Assembly (NCBI RefSeq): GCF_003987345.1
Contig: NZ_PIPP01000005.1
Span: forward strand, 108,197-172,196
DNA: 64,000 nt
From: Aliidiomarina shirensis
GTDB lineage: Bacteria; Pseudomonadota; Gammaproteobacteria; Enterobacterales; Alteromonadaceae
Direction: 5' to 3'
The translations under genes and the position numbers were made by a program. Below the pieces are notes generated by a model. It ran no database searches. It was not told the origin of the DNA and was given only the letters and a program-made list of their open reading frames with translations. Below, one piece after another: positions 43,551 to 51,723 of the stretch (the stretch's first letter is position 1; each line of letters opens with the position of its first letter).

Positions 43551-45530
43551 CTATTCATAGGCCTTCAAATGGAAAATTGCATAGCCTTTAAGGTCCTCGT
43601 CATATTTCTTTACACTTTCTATATTTTCAGCTTCTTCTTTTCCAGCTTCACTATTATTACCCCGAAACTCAACAATAACGCCTTCGGGTAAATCAATTGC
43701 CCAGTTTTTATTCAGCGTGAGCGGCAAAATACCGTCGTTGGCCATAGTCATTTCTCGCGCATAATTAGCGATTACTTGCCGCACTTCTTCGCCGCTAGAA
43801 TGCACTATAGTGCTACCATCAAGGCCAGGAAAGCCGCCACCACCACCTGCGCGGTAGTTATTCACAGCCACAAGAAATCGTTGATCCATATCTAAAGGGG
43901 CTCCGGCGAAAGAAACATCAACGACTCGTCGTGCATCAGCATTAATCAGTTCACCGTGCGTGTTGTAGCGCGCTGGCTGCGTAATATCAAAGCGGTATTC
44001 GATTCCGCTCAGTACATCAAAGTTAAAACTTGGATTTCCTGTGAATAGCGCTTGCGGTTCATTTAGTTCCGGATCTATTTGCTGATAAGCCAGCGCTGAC
44101 ATTTCTAACCATTCCACTAGCTGAGCGCCCGTTACTTCAACCACTTGCAGCGTATTCGGGTAGACATACAAATCAACCAAGTTACCGAGTGTAAACTCAC
44201 CAGCCTCAATAATGGTGTAGTCATCAGCACTTTGAAAACCGTTGCGAAATGGCGCAGCGGCGCTTAAAACGGGTAAACCGTCGGCTACTTCACCGCGCGC
44301 CTGCAAAGACTCTACCAACCAGGTTTGCGCATCATTGATCAACTGCACTGCGGTACTCGGTTCTATGCGTGCAAACAGCGTTGAAATACGCGCTTCAACT
44401 TCACCCAAGGGCTCGTTTAACATGGCTATTGTTTCTTCATGTTCAGCCATAAGCATCGCTTCTAATGCGGTATCTTTACGCTCATCAACGGCGCGCACTG
44501 CAACCTCACTGGCCAAAACTTTCCATCCTGCTTCGCTATGTTGTAAACGTAAATCAATTATTCCGAGATGATCACCCCAGTAGCCTGGAGCAACGGCAGG
44601 TACGCCACGCACATAACCCGCCTCGTTATCTACTTCTGGTAAATCGTTGTACCCGTCGGAGCCCGGAAATAGCTGATGTTGATGGCCGAACAGAATGGCA
44701 TCAATGCCCTCAACGCCTGCTAACTGATAGCTCGCCTGCTCAGCGAATTGCGGATAATTATCATAAATACGCAACCCCGAATGCGGTACCGCCACAACAA
44801 CATCGGCACCCTCGGCGCGCATTTTTGGAATGTAATATTCTGCGGCTTCAACCATATCGCGCACGCGTACTTTGCCAGCTAGATGCTGTTGATCCCAACG
44901 CACTATTTGAGGTGGCAGAAAACCAATGAAACCTACTTTTATTTCGTGTTCATTGCCGTGCTGGTCTTGCATTTGCTTGGCTAGAATTACGTAGGGTTCA
45001 AACATTGGGTTATCCCAACCTGAATTCACCTTACCCGATTCAGCGGCAGAACTGGCATGAAAAACATTCGCGCTGATATACGGAAACTCTGCACCACGCA
45101 CCGATTCATGCAAAAATTCAAGACCATAATTAAACTCGTGGTTGCCCATGTTGCCAACATCATATTGCAGATGATTGAGCGCACGAATAATCGGATGGGC
45201 GTTTTCCGAAACGTACTCAACACCATTCCGGGCTACCCAATCGCCAAAAGCACTACCTTGGATCAAATCACCATTATCAATCAGGAAATTGTTTGGATTT
45301 TCAGCTCGTGCCTCGTGAATCAAGGCAGCTGTATGCACTAGGCCGTATGCATCCGTTGATTGTTGTTGAAAATAATCATAACCCAACATATACGCGTGCA
45401 AATCAGTGGTTTCGATTAAACGCAAGTTTACTTCAGCAGGAGCAGTAGGTTTACTGCAGCCACCTAACAACACCCCTGAAATAAGTACAGCACTCAGCGT
45501 AATTTTTAGCATTTTCATATTCATTTCCAT
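43551..45530 (-). CDS. cpdB: 2',3'-cyclic-nucleotide 2'-phosphodiesterase / 3'-nucleotidase, lipoprotein
   Basis: A 659-residue periplasmic metallophosphoesterase that turns 2',3'-cyclic nucleotides and 3'-nucleotides into nucleosides. The metal-site motifs are ETTDLHAYM, DNGDLIQGS, GNHEFNYGL and GHQHQLFPG. A C-terminal 5'-nucleotidase substrate domain follows from about 370. Sequence blocks such as VPPQI(V/M)xWD match E. coli CpdB. Unlike the soluble E. coli enzyme it has a lipobox (LLGGC, Cys25). Several ATG codons lie within the first seven residues; the exact start is uncertain but all keep the signal. Confidence 0.9.
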   Translation of the reverse strand: MEMNMKMLKITLSAVLISGVLLGGCSKPTAPAEVNLRLIETTDLHAYMLGYDYFQQQSTDAYGLVHTAALIHEARAENPNNFLIDNGDLIQGSAFGDWVARNGVEYVSENAHPIIRALNHLQYDVGNMGNHEFNYGLEFLHESVRGAEFPYISANVFHASSAAESGKVNSGWDNPMFEPYVILAKQMQDQHGNEHEIKVGFIGFLPPQIVRWDQQHLAGKVRVRDMVEAAEYYIPKMRAEGADVVVAVPHSGLRIYDNYPQFAEQASYQLAGVEGIDAILFGHQHQLFPGSDGYNDLPEVDNEAGYVRGVPAVAPGYWGDHLGIIDLRLQHSEAGWKVLASEVAVRAVDERKDTALEAMLMAEHEETIAMLNEPLGEVEARISTLFARIEPSTAVQLINDAQTWLVESLQARGEVADGLPVLSAAAPFRNGFQSADDYTIIEAGEFTLGNLVDLYVYPNTLQVVEVTGAQLVEWLEMSALAYQQIDPELNEPQALFTGNPSFNFDVLSGIEYRFDITQPARYNTHGELINADARRVVDVSFAGAPLDMDQRFLVAVNNYRAGGGGGFPGLDGSTIVHSSGEEVRQVIANYAREMTMANDGILPLTLNKNWAIDLPEGVIVEFRGNNSEAGKEEAENIESVKKYDEDLKGYAIFHLKAYE

Positions 45531-45549
45531 TGCTTGGATTAAATATTAT

Positions 45550-46422
45550 TCACTCAGCAACCAACCATGATTGCGCCAACTTAGCCGCTTCCCCATATTC
45601 CGGTAATATTGGCTGCATTAATTCTGCGATATTGTTTTCCAACTGCCACGGCGGATTTACGATTAACATTCCAGCCCCATACATACCGCGTTCACCCGTA
45701 TTTGCTTGGTAATGAAATTCGCTTTGCAATACGGGTAATGCAACTTCCGTACGAATCTGTTCGAGTAAAGCCTCGTGCTTTGCTGCGGGTAACAGCGGAT
45801 ACCAAATTAACACCACGGCATGACGGCAACGTTGCAACACCTTGATCGCCGCCGCAGCGACATCATCGTATTCCGTTTTATTTTCATAAGCTGGATCTAT
45901 TAAAACAAGTAAACGCGGTGTTTTCGGCGGTAATAATTTTAGTACACCTTGCAAACCATCGCCGTAAACTACTCTACCCGTTTGCTGTTCACCGTATGTA
46001 CTCAGAACATCATGCTCTGCTGGGTGTAATTCAAATACCGTGTGCCTATCTTGTGCTCTGCGCAACCGCGAAACCCAACCCGGCGATCCGGGGTAAAATC
46101 GCAATTGTTTTGCGTTAATTAACTGACCACGATTGGTTTCTTCAGCATTCGCCGAATCTAACGCCGCGAAAAATTCCGCCCAAACCGAATTCGGAATTAG
46201 GGTATCGCGCAGAGGCACCATACGCGCAACACCTGCCGTGAACTCACCGGTTTTTTGCGCCTGGGCATCAGTTAAATCATAGTGTCCTTTACCAGCATGT
46301 GTATCAAAATAGTGAATAGCACTTTCTTTTGCCTGTAAGCGCTTAATCACAGCGATAAGCGTGAGATGTTTGTGAATATCGGCAGCATTGCCAGCGTGAT
46401 ATCCGTGCTGATAACTGAGCAT
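45550..46422 (-). CDS. rlmJ: 23S rRNA (adenine2030-N6)-methyltransferase RlmJ
   Basis: 290 residues. The N-terminal LSYQHGYHAGNAADIHKH block and the catalytic LIDPAYE motif, followed by the helical GYHAGN-type core, identify RlmJ, which methylates A2030 of 23S rRNA. Length is close to E. coli RlmJ (280 aa). It lies 19 nt before cpdB in the same direction and could be co-transcribed with it. Confidence 0.93.
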   Translation of the reverse strand: MLSYQHGYHAGNAADIHKHLTLIAVIKRLQAKESAIHYFDTHAGKGHYDLTDAQAQKTGEFTAGVARMVPLRDTLIPNSVWAEFFAALDSANAEETNRGQLINAKQLRFYPGSPGWVSRLRRAQDRHTVFELHPAEHDVLSTYGEQQTGRVVYGDGLQGVLKLLPPKTPRLLVLIDPAYENKTEYDDVAAAAIKVLQRCRHAVVLIWYPLLPAAKHEALLEQIRTEVALPVLQSEFHYQANTGERGMYGAGMLIVNPPWQLENNIAELMQPILPEYGEAAKLAQSWLVAE

Positions 46423-46645
46423 AATAAAAAATTTCCGTGGTTTTCTGAGCGTGAGCTCGCAAGTACATTAGCGCCTGAATATATTGGCTTTAGATTACCG
46501 TGAAATCAGGTTTTTGTCGCGGATCCTCGCGGATAAACCCCGGAATAATGTAGAACGCGTGAAAATTTTATTGGCCAATGCGCGTAACGTGCACCCAATT
46601 CCATTATGCATTACTCTAGAAAAAACAAAATTCAAAGGAAAAACC

Positions 46646-48235
46646 ATGGCAAAACTCATTCGCAAACCTGCTCTTTTCGCTAGTTTTACCGCCGCGCTCG
46701 CCCTTTCCACGCAACTAGTGTGCGCCAGCACTGCCGAGCCAATTACCAACGTTGAGCCCAAACTCGGTGATTTGCATGAACATATCGAACGCACTCGTGC
46801 GCAATGGGGTATTCCAGGTGTAGCCATTGCGGTTGTGCATAAAGACGAAATCATTCACCTATCGGGTTACGGTGTACTCAAGCAAAGCGAAACTGCAGCT
46901 GTGAATCCCGATACCCTTTTCGGCGTGGCTTCTACATCAAAGGCAATGACGGTCGCTACCCTTGGCATGCTAGTAGATGAAGGTAAACTTGATTGGGACG
47001 ACAGGGTTATTGATCACCTGCCATGGTTTCAACTCGCTGATCCTTGGGTCACCCAAGAAGTGCGTATTCGTGATTTGCTCACGCACCAAGTAGGTGTCGG
47101 CCGAATGACGGGAAATCGAATCCAGTTCATGCCTACAGCAGATCGTGAAACTGTTATCCGGCAAATGCGTTATCACGAATTTGAAGCGCCTTTTCGTTCG
47201 CGCTATGTGTATAGCAATGTCATGTACTCGGTTGCCGGTGAAATCGTAGCGGCTATCACCGGCAAAAGCTGGGATACCGTAATGGCCGAGCGGCTATTTG
47301 CGCCTCTCAATATGACCCGTTCAAATACATCGATTACGCAGTTCGCGGAAACCGACAGTAATATCGCATGGCCACACCAATGGATCGACGGTGAGCTGGT
47401 AGAAATTCCACGCCGTAACTTCGATAATGTTGGCCCGTCGGCGTCTGTGAATACCACCGCATATGATATGGCGCAATGGATGCGATTACAGCTTGGGGAG
47501 CCGGGCGTATATGAAGGTAAACGTTTATTGAGCGAAGCGGTAATGGCGGAAATGCATCAGCCGCAAGTTGCACTCAGCCGTGGGGAGCGCACCGATGCGG
47601 TACGCGCTTATGGCTTTGCATGGACACTTGATGAATATAAAGGCTTCCAACGGAGCCAACATGGTGGTGCTACCGATGGCTTCAATACATCGCTCGTATT
47701 AGTGCCGGAACTTGATTTGGGTATTGTAGTCATTACGAATACGTTTAGTACCTACATGCACGCTCTGGTAAATACGGTGGTTGATCGTATGGCGGAGTTG
47801 CCAGAACAAGATTGGAACAGTGAATATTTCGAGGCCTACAATGCGCAATACGAGCGTGTGCTGACGGCACGCCAAGCAATCGAAGCAAAGCGGGAATTAA
47901 ACACAACGCCGAGTATGCCCGCTGAGCAACTTCTTGGTAGCTACACGGATCCGCAATACGGAGAGGTAACCGTATTTACAAACGCTGATGGTGGTTTGTC
48001 CCTGCATTTTTGGAATGATGGTATTTCGATTCTCGATTTAGAGCATTGGTACCACGATACCTATCGCGCAGTTTGGCGTAACCGAGCGCAACGCGAGAAA
48101 TTTGTTCACTTCACGCGCGGCCGTGATGGCAAGCCAGCAAGCCTAGAGGTAACGTGGACACTGCGGCCACATATGCTGCAAGTAGGCATTTATCCAACAT
48201 CCTATTCTCGCGATGTAAGCTTTAAACGCCAGTAA
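46646..48235 (+). CDS. Periplasmic serine beta-lactamase-like hydrolase
   Basis: 529 residues of the class C beta-lactamase / esterase family. It has a signal peptide ending near CASTA. The catalytic STSK is at 96-99, the YSN motif is in YVYSNVMY, and HGG (third box) lies in SQHGGATDG. A C-terminal DUF3471-type domain (about 420-529) follows. The start is the ATG at 46646 with AAGGA 8 nt upstream; the open frame begins earlier at 46484 but codes for no signal peptide there. It may act on peptidoglycan peptides, D-amino acid peptides or esters; beta-lactam resistance is not implied. Confidence 0.9.
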   Translation: MAKLIRKPALFASFTAALALSTQLVCASTAEPITNVEPKLGDLHEHIERTRAQWGIPGVAIAVVHKDEIIHLSGYGVLKQSETAAVNPDTLFGVASTSKAMTVATLGMLVDEGKLDWDDRVIDHLPWFQLADPWVTQEVRIRDLLTHQVGVGRMTGNRIQFMPTADRETVIRQMRYHEFEAPFRSRYVYSNVMYSVAGEIVAAITGKSWDTVMAERLFAPLNMTRSNTSITQFAETDSNIAWPHQWIDGELVEIPRRNFDNVGPSASVNTTAYDMAQWMRLQLGEPGVYEGKRLLSEAVMAEMHQPQVALSRGERTDAVRAYGFAWTLDEYKGFQRSQHGGATDGFNTSLVLVPELDLGIVVITNTFSTYMHALVNTVVDRMAELPEQDWNSEYFEAYNAQYERVLTARQAIEAKRELNTTPSMPAEQLLGSYTDPQYGEVTVFTNADGGLSLHFWNDGISILDLEHWYHDTYRAVWRNRAQREKFVHFTRGRDGKPASLEVTWTLRPHMLQVGIYPTSYSRDVSFKRQ

Positions 48236-48270
48236 ATGATAATTTCTGAGGCGTATGGTTTGCGCCCACA

Positions 48271-48304
48271 AAAAACGCCAGTGATCGTTAAAAAATCACT
48301 GGCG
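48271..48304 (-). terminator. Terminator at the end of the flagellar operon
   Basis: A 10-bp perfect stem CGCCAGTGAT (48276-48285) / ATCACTGGCG (48295-48304). On the minus strand the stem is followed by T5 (48271-48275). It would stop transcripts coming from fliA and may also act on the convergent hydrolase gene. Confidence 0.8.
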
Positions 48305-48362
48305 CTTCTCTAAAAGAATCAAACTAAAGCAAAAAAATAAAGCCTCGAGCGATAGTGAGCAC

Positions 48363-49067
48363 TTACAAATCATCTAAAATATGAGCACGAATGCGTTTAA
48401 TGGCTTGGCTATGTAATTGCGATACCCGTGATTCAGTAACATCAAGCACCGCACCAATTTCTTTTAGGTTCAGTTCCTCTTGATAATATAGTGCCATGAC
48501 CAACTTTTCTTTCTCCGGTAAACTTCCGATTGCGTGCGCTATCAACTCTTTACGTTCACCTGAGAACAATGCCTCAGCCGGAGAATCATGAGCGCCGCCA
48601 TTACCACTCAGCTCAGTTTGTTCCGTTACCACTTCATCATAAGAAAGCACCAAACCATTATTAGTATCTAACAACAGTTTCTGATACTCCTCCAAAGGCA
48701 TATCTAAGGCTTCGGCTATTTCTCTTTCTTCCGGTACTCGACCCAACTGATGCTCAAGCTTACGCATACACGCTTCCACATCGCGAGCATTCCGCCTTAC
48801 ACTACGGGGCAACCAATCGCGAGAACGCAACTCATCAATCATTGCACCGCGGATACGCTGATGCGCAAAAGTTGAGAATGCAGCGCCAGCAGTTGGATCA
48901 AAGCGTCCAAAGGCATCCAGCAATCCTTCAAGGCCAGCCTGAATAAGATCATCAATATCGACACCGGCCGGCAGCCTTACCTGCAACGAGAGCGCTTGCC
49001 GCCGAACCGTTGGGTAGTATTGCTGCAGAACCGATTCCCGATTCATTTTGCCTTGTGCTGTATACAT
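48363..49067 (-). CDS. fliA: RNA polymerase sigma factor FliA (sigma-28)
   Basis: A 234-residue flagellar sigma factor. It shows region 2 (DDLIQAGLEGLLDAFGRFD, then RIRGAMIDELRSRDWLPRSVRR), region 3, and region 4 (YYQEELNLKEIGAVLDVTESRVSQLHSQ split across the helix-turn-helix). It is strikingly similar to enteric FliA over these blocks. It directs transcription from TAAAGTTT-N11-GCCGATAA promoters, of which two are present upstream of fliD and motA. It is the last gene of the flhB-flhA-flhF-flhG-fliA run and is followed by a terminator. Confidence 0.95.
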   Translation of the reverse strand: MYTAQGKMNRESVLQQYYPTVRRQALSLQVRLPAGVDIDDLIQAGLEGLLDAFGRFDPTAGAAFSTFAHQRIRGAMIDELRSRDWLPRSVRRNARDVEACMRKLEHQLGRVPEEREIAEALDMPLEEYQKLLLDTNNGLVLSYDEVVTEQTELSGNGGAHDSPAEALFSGERKELIAHAIGSLPEKEKLVMALYYQEELNLKEIGAVLDVTESRVSQLHSQAIKRIRAHILDDL

Positions 49068-49094
49068 AAACTCGTATTTGCCCTTGAATCTGGT

Positions 49095-49586
49095 TTAAGT
49101 GCCACTCTCTGTGTTCATGCTTTCGCTTGAGTAACGCACACAAATTAAATCAAGATTAAAGAAATTGCGCGCACACTCACGAACATTGTTGATCAAGCCC
49201 CGAGTAGAAACCACCGGAGGGTGCAATAATAGAATACGCTGCGGCCCTCCACTAACATGCAGTTTTCGCATAGCATTATAAGCACGTTGAAAGCCATTTG
49301 TATCCGGCTCAACCCATAATGCCCAACGCGGAAAGCGTTCCGCAAGTTCTTGCATGTCGGTGTGCACAAACTCCGCTGGTATTAATTCCCAAGATTCGGG
49401 ATCTCCTACCCAGCGCCGGCCTTGTTCAGCCAATCTACTTAGTTGTTTTCGTACCGCTTGGGTATCGCCATCGCCTCGCGAAGGTAGCCCTATAACCACC
49501 AACGAATACTCTGGTGATGCGGCACTATCAGGTGTTCTATTTTTAGTTGCCCAATCTCTTAATCCGGCGGCTTGATCACTACTCAC
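49095..49586 (-). CDS. Degenerate FlhG/FleN-like protein retaining the FlhF-activation motif
   Basis: 163 residues in the exact position of flhG, between flhF (8-nt overlap) and fliA. It starts at GTG with AGGAG 6 nt upstream. The N-terminus SSDQAAGLR matches the DQAxxLR motif by which FlhG stimulates FlhF GTPase. The Walker A segment of MinD-type FlhG (GKGGVGKT) is replaced by LPSRGDGDT, lacking both lysines, and no switch Asp motifs remain. The C-terminal half still resembles FlhG: an EP start, an AYNAMRKL helix, a QRILLLHPPV strand and a FNLDLICV strand. It is about 55% of normal length. I infer loss of ATPase and of flagellar-number counting. Confidence 0.75.
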   Translation of the reverse strand: MSSDQAAGLRDWATKNRTPDSAASPEYSLVVIGLPSRGDGDTQAVRKQLSRLAEQGRRWVGDPESWELIPAEFVHTDMQELAERFPRWALWVEPDTNGFQRAYNAMRKLHVSGGPQRILLLHPPVVSTRGLINNVRECARNFFNLDLICVRYSSESMNTESGT

Positions 49587-51723
49587 TTCGAACTCCTGCT
49601 GCCGACATAATTTGCATTGCTACCGTAGCTTCTAGTAAATGAATTAGCCCTGCTAATATTTTTTGTGCATTTGCTTTTCCGCGCTTGCCCGGTAGGCTTA
49701 ATAACCTCTGGCGCGCTGTATTGAATGCCGGCAACATGCTGTGCTCAACATGAATGGCACTTGCCGCTAAACTTGTTGCTAATGCAACCAAAACCGGTTG
49801 TGAGCAATGATCATACCCGCTTTTTTGCAATAGCCCAAAAGCTTGCCGCGTTAAACTTGCAGCTTCATCACCCAAGAGTTGACCAATAATCAAACCCTTC
49901 GCATTTTCTTCCGGGAGCGTAACGGGGGTTAACCAAAAGCGCCGAACTAAATCGGCATTACGTGAGCTGGCGTTAAGCTCGCCATACCATAATCTGTACT
50001 CACCCCCACCACGCGAAAGCCGAACCGTTATAAACCCTAAAGAAAGTTTAGCTGCTTCACCCCGGTATTGCATGGGTGACGTAGACGATTTTTGCATCTT
50101 TTGCCGCAAAGAAAGCGCTGCCAAACGGTCATCCGCACTGCCAACGTAAACGCGCTGATTACGGTTGATCACAGCAACCCATTGTTTATCTTGCAGCCAG
50201 TTTAATTCTTGTTCCGTTGGCAGCATTTGGAAAATATGTTGCTGTATACCAAGGCTAGCACTGATCTCGGTTATATCTCGCTCTTTGCCATCCGCCAACG
50301 CTATAGGCAGTGGTAGCAAGCAACTCGAGGAATTAGCTGGAAGGTTAGCGAGGTGCCATTTCACGCCAGCAACTGGCTTTGGCCGAGCCCAATGCATGCT
50401 GGCTGGCCTAACACCTTCTGTTATCTTAGCCACGTTTGCAAACCATTGATCGAGAGCTGTGCTTTGCTGCGTAGCAGGTGCTTCAGCAATAGCGAGTAAC
50501 TCCTCGACATTGGCAAAACCAGGTAAATCGTTACGAAGCTGGTCGTATAAGCTCGCGAGCGTTTTGCCTTGCGCCTGCAGTGTGCCCGATGACGCTCGGC
50601 TCGGGGTATTGCTCTCGGCATTGTAATTCGCTAACCACTGGCTAAATTCGGCATATTCCGCTGCTGCACTATTTAATGCTAAATTCACCAAATTAGTTGT
50701 ATCTGGCAGCTCCAAATCTTCTGGAACGCGCTGTCCATTGGAAACAAAATGCAGTATCAACCCGTGTCGAATCAATACATCAATCGCACCACCCAAGCGC
50801 ACTGATTCATCAACCTTTGATATAATACAATCGTTGATTAGCATATTGGTTTGCTTTGCCATTTTTTGAAATAGCTGCACAACCTCATCTAAATTTTCCC
50901 GCTGGCTAGCACTATTTAACACCAGAACCAACCGGGTTTTTGCCGCACTTTGCGTACCTGTTTGTAGGTCTGCAATGCGCTGCGTAAGGCGCTGATCACG
51001 TTGGCTCATGCCCACAGTATCAATCAACACCAGTTTCTTGCCACGCATTTTATCTTGTAGAACGTCTAGTTTTTCACCCTCTTCAAGCGCGTGCATATCA
51101 ACATCTAACAAGCCTGCATAAATTTTAAGTTGCTCTCGTGCTCCAACGCGATATCCATCCGTAGTTACAAGCAGTAACTGTTCAGGCCCAAACTGCATCA
51201 CGTAGTGGGCTGCAAGCTTTGCGGTTGTGGTTGTTTTACCAACCCCCGTAGGCCCTACCAATGCAATAACACCATCAGTAAATAATTCGGCAGGGAAATT
51301 AGGTAATTGAATACGTTGCTGTAATTGCTCATGCAACCACGCGCTTACATCAGTGCACTTTTTCGGCATCACACTGGCAAGCTCGCGAATCAACTCCGTG
51401 CCAAACCCAGCAGCCTGTAAAATGTTCACCATTTCACGAATCGGATGAATTGCCGGCGCCGCTTTTTTCTGCTGATTGTTAAGCATACTGCGCATTTCTT
51501 GCACTTCACTCAGCAACCGTTGCGCCAAAGCCGCAAAATCATTTGGGGCCGGGCTATCCGCCTGAGCCACTTTTTCATCCAATGCATCTTCCGCCATGGC
51601 TAAAATCTCGTAACCATCATCAAGTTGGCGAGACGACAAGATCATGGCATCGGGCCCCAAGCTTTCTCGAACTTGGCGCATAGCATCACGATTATTGGCA
51701 CCAAAATAGCGCCTTACACTCAT
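49579..51723 (-). CDS. flhF: Flagellar SRP-type GTPase FlhF with long C-terminal extension
   Basis: 714 residues. The N-terminal B domain starts VRRYFGAN. An N domain (about 90-150) and a G domain follow, with GPTGVGKT (157-164), TDGYRVGAREQL, DTVGMSQRD (Ala of the usual DTAG replaced by Val) and SKVDES. The G domain ends near residue 350, and about 360 further residues match no FlhF domain I know. Normal FlhF is 400-480 residues long. FlhF places the flagellum at the pole in polar species; a FlhDC-type system using it is more typical of Betaproteobacteria. It is coupled to flhA upstream (1-nt overlap) and to the flhG-like gene downstream. Confidence 0.9.
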   Translation of the reverse strand: MSVRRYFGANNRDAMRQVRESLGPDAMILSSRQLDDGYEILAMAEDALDEKVAQADSPAPNDFAALAQRLLSEVQEMRSMLNNQQKKAAPAIHPIREMVNILQAAGFGTELIRELASVMPKKCTDVSAWLHEQLQQRIQLPNFPAELFTDGVIALVGPTGVGKTTTTAKLAAHYVMQFGPEQLLLVTTDGYRVGAREQLKIYAGLLDVDMHALEEGEKLDVLQDKMRGKKLVLIDTVGMSQRDQRLTQRIADLQTGTQSAAKTRLVLVLNSASQRENLDEVVQLFQKMAKQTNMLINDCIISKVDESVRLGGAIDVLIRHGLILHFVSNGQRVPEDLELPDTTNLVNLALNSAAAEYAEFSQWLANYNAESNTPSRASSGTLQAQGKTLASLYDQLRNDLPGFANVEELLAIAEAPATQQSTALDQWFANVAKITEGVRPASMHWARPKPVAGVKWHLANLPANSSSCLLPLPIALADGKERDITEISASLGIQQHIFQMLPTEQELNWLQDKQWVAVINRNQRVYVGSADDRLAALSLRQKMQKSSTSPMQYRGEAAKLSLGFITVRLSRGGGEYRLWYGELNASSRNADLVRRFWLTPVTLPEENAKGLIIGQLLGDEAASLTRQAFGLLQKSGYDHCSQPVLVALATSLAASAIHVEHSMLPAFNTARQRLLSLPGKRGKANAQKILAGLIHLLEATVAMQIMSAAGVRSE

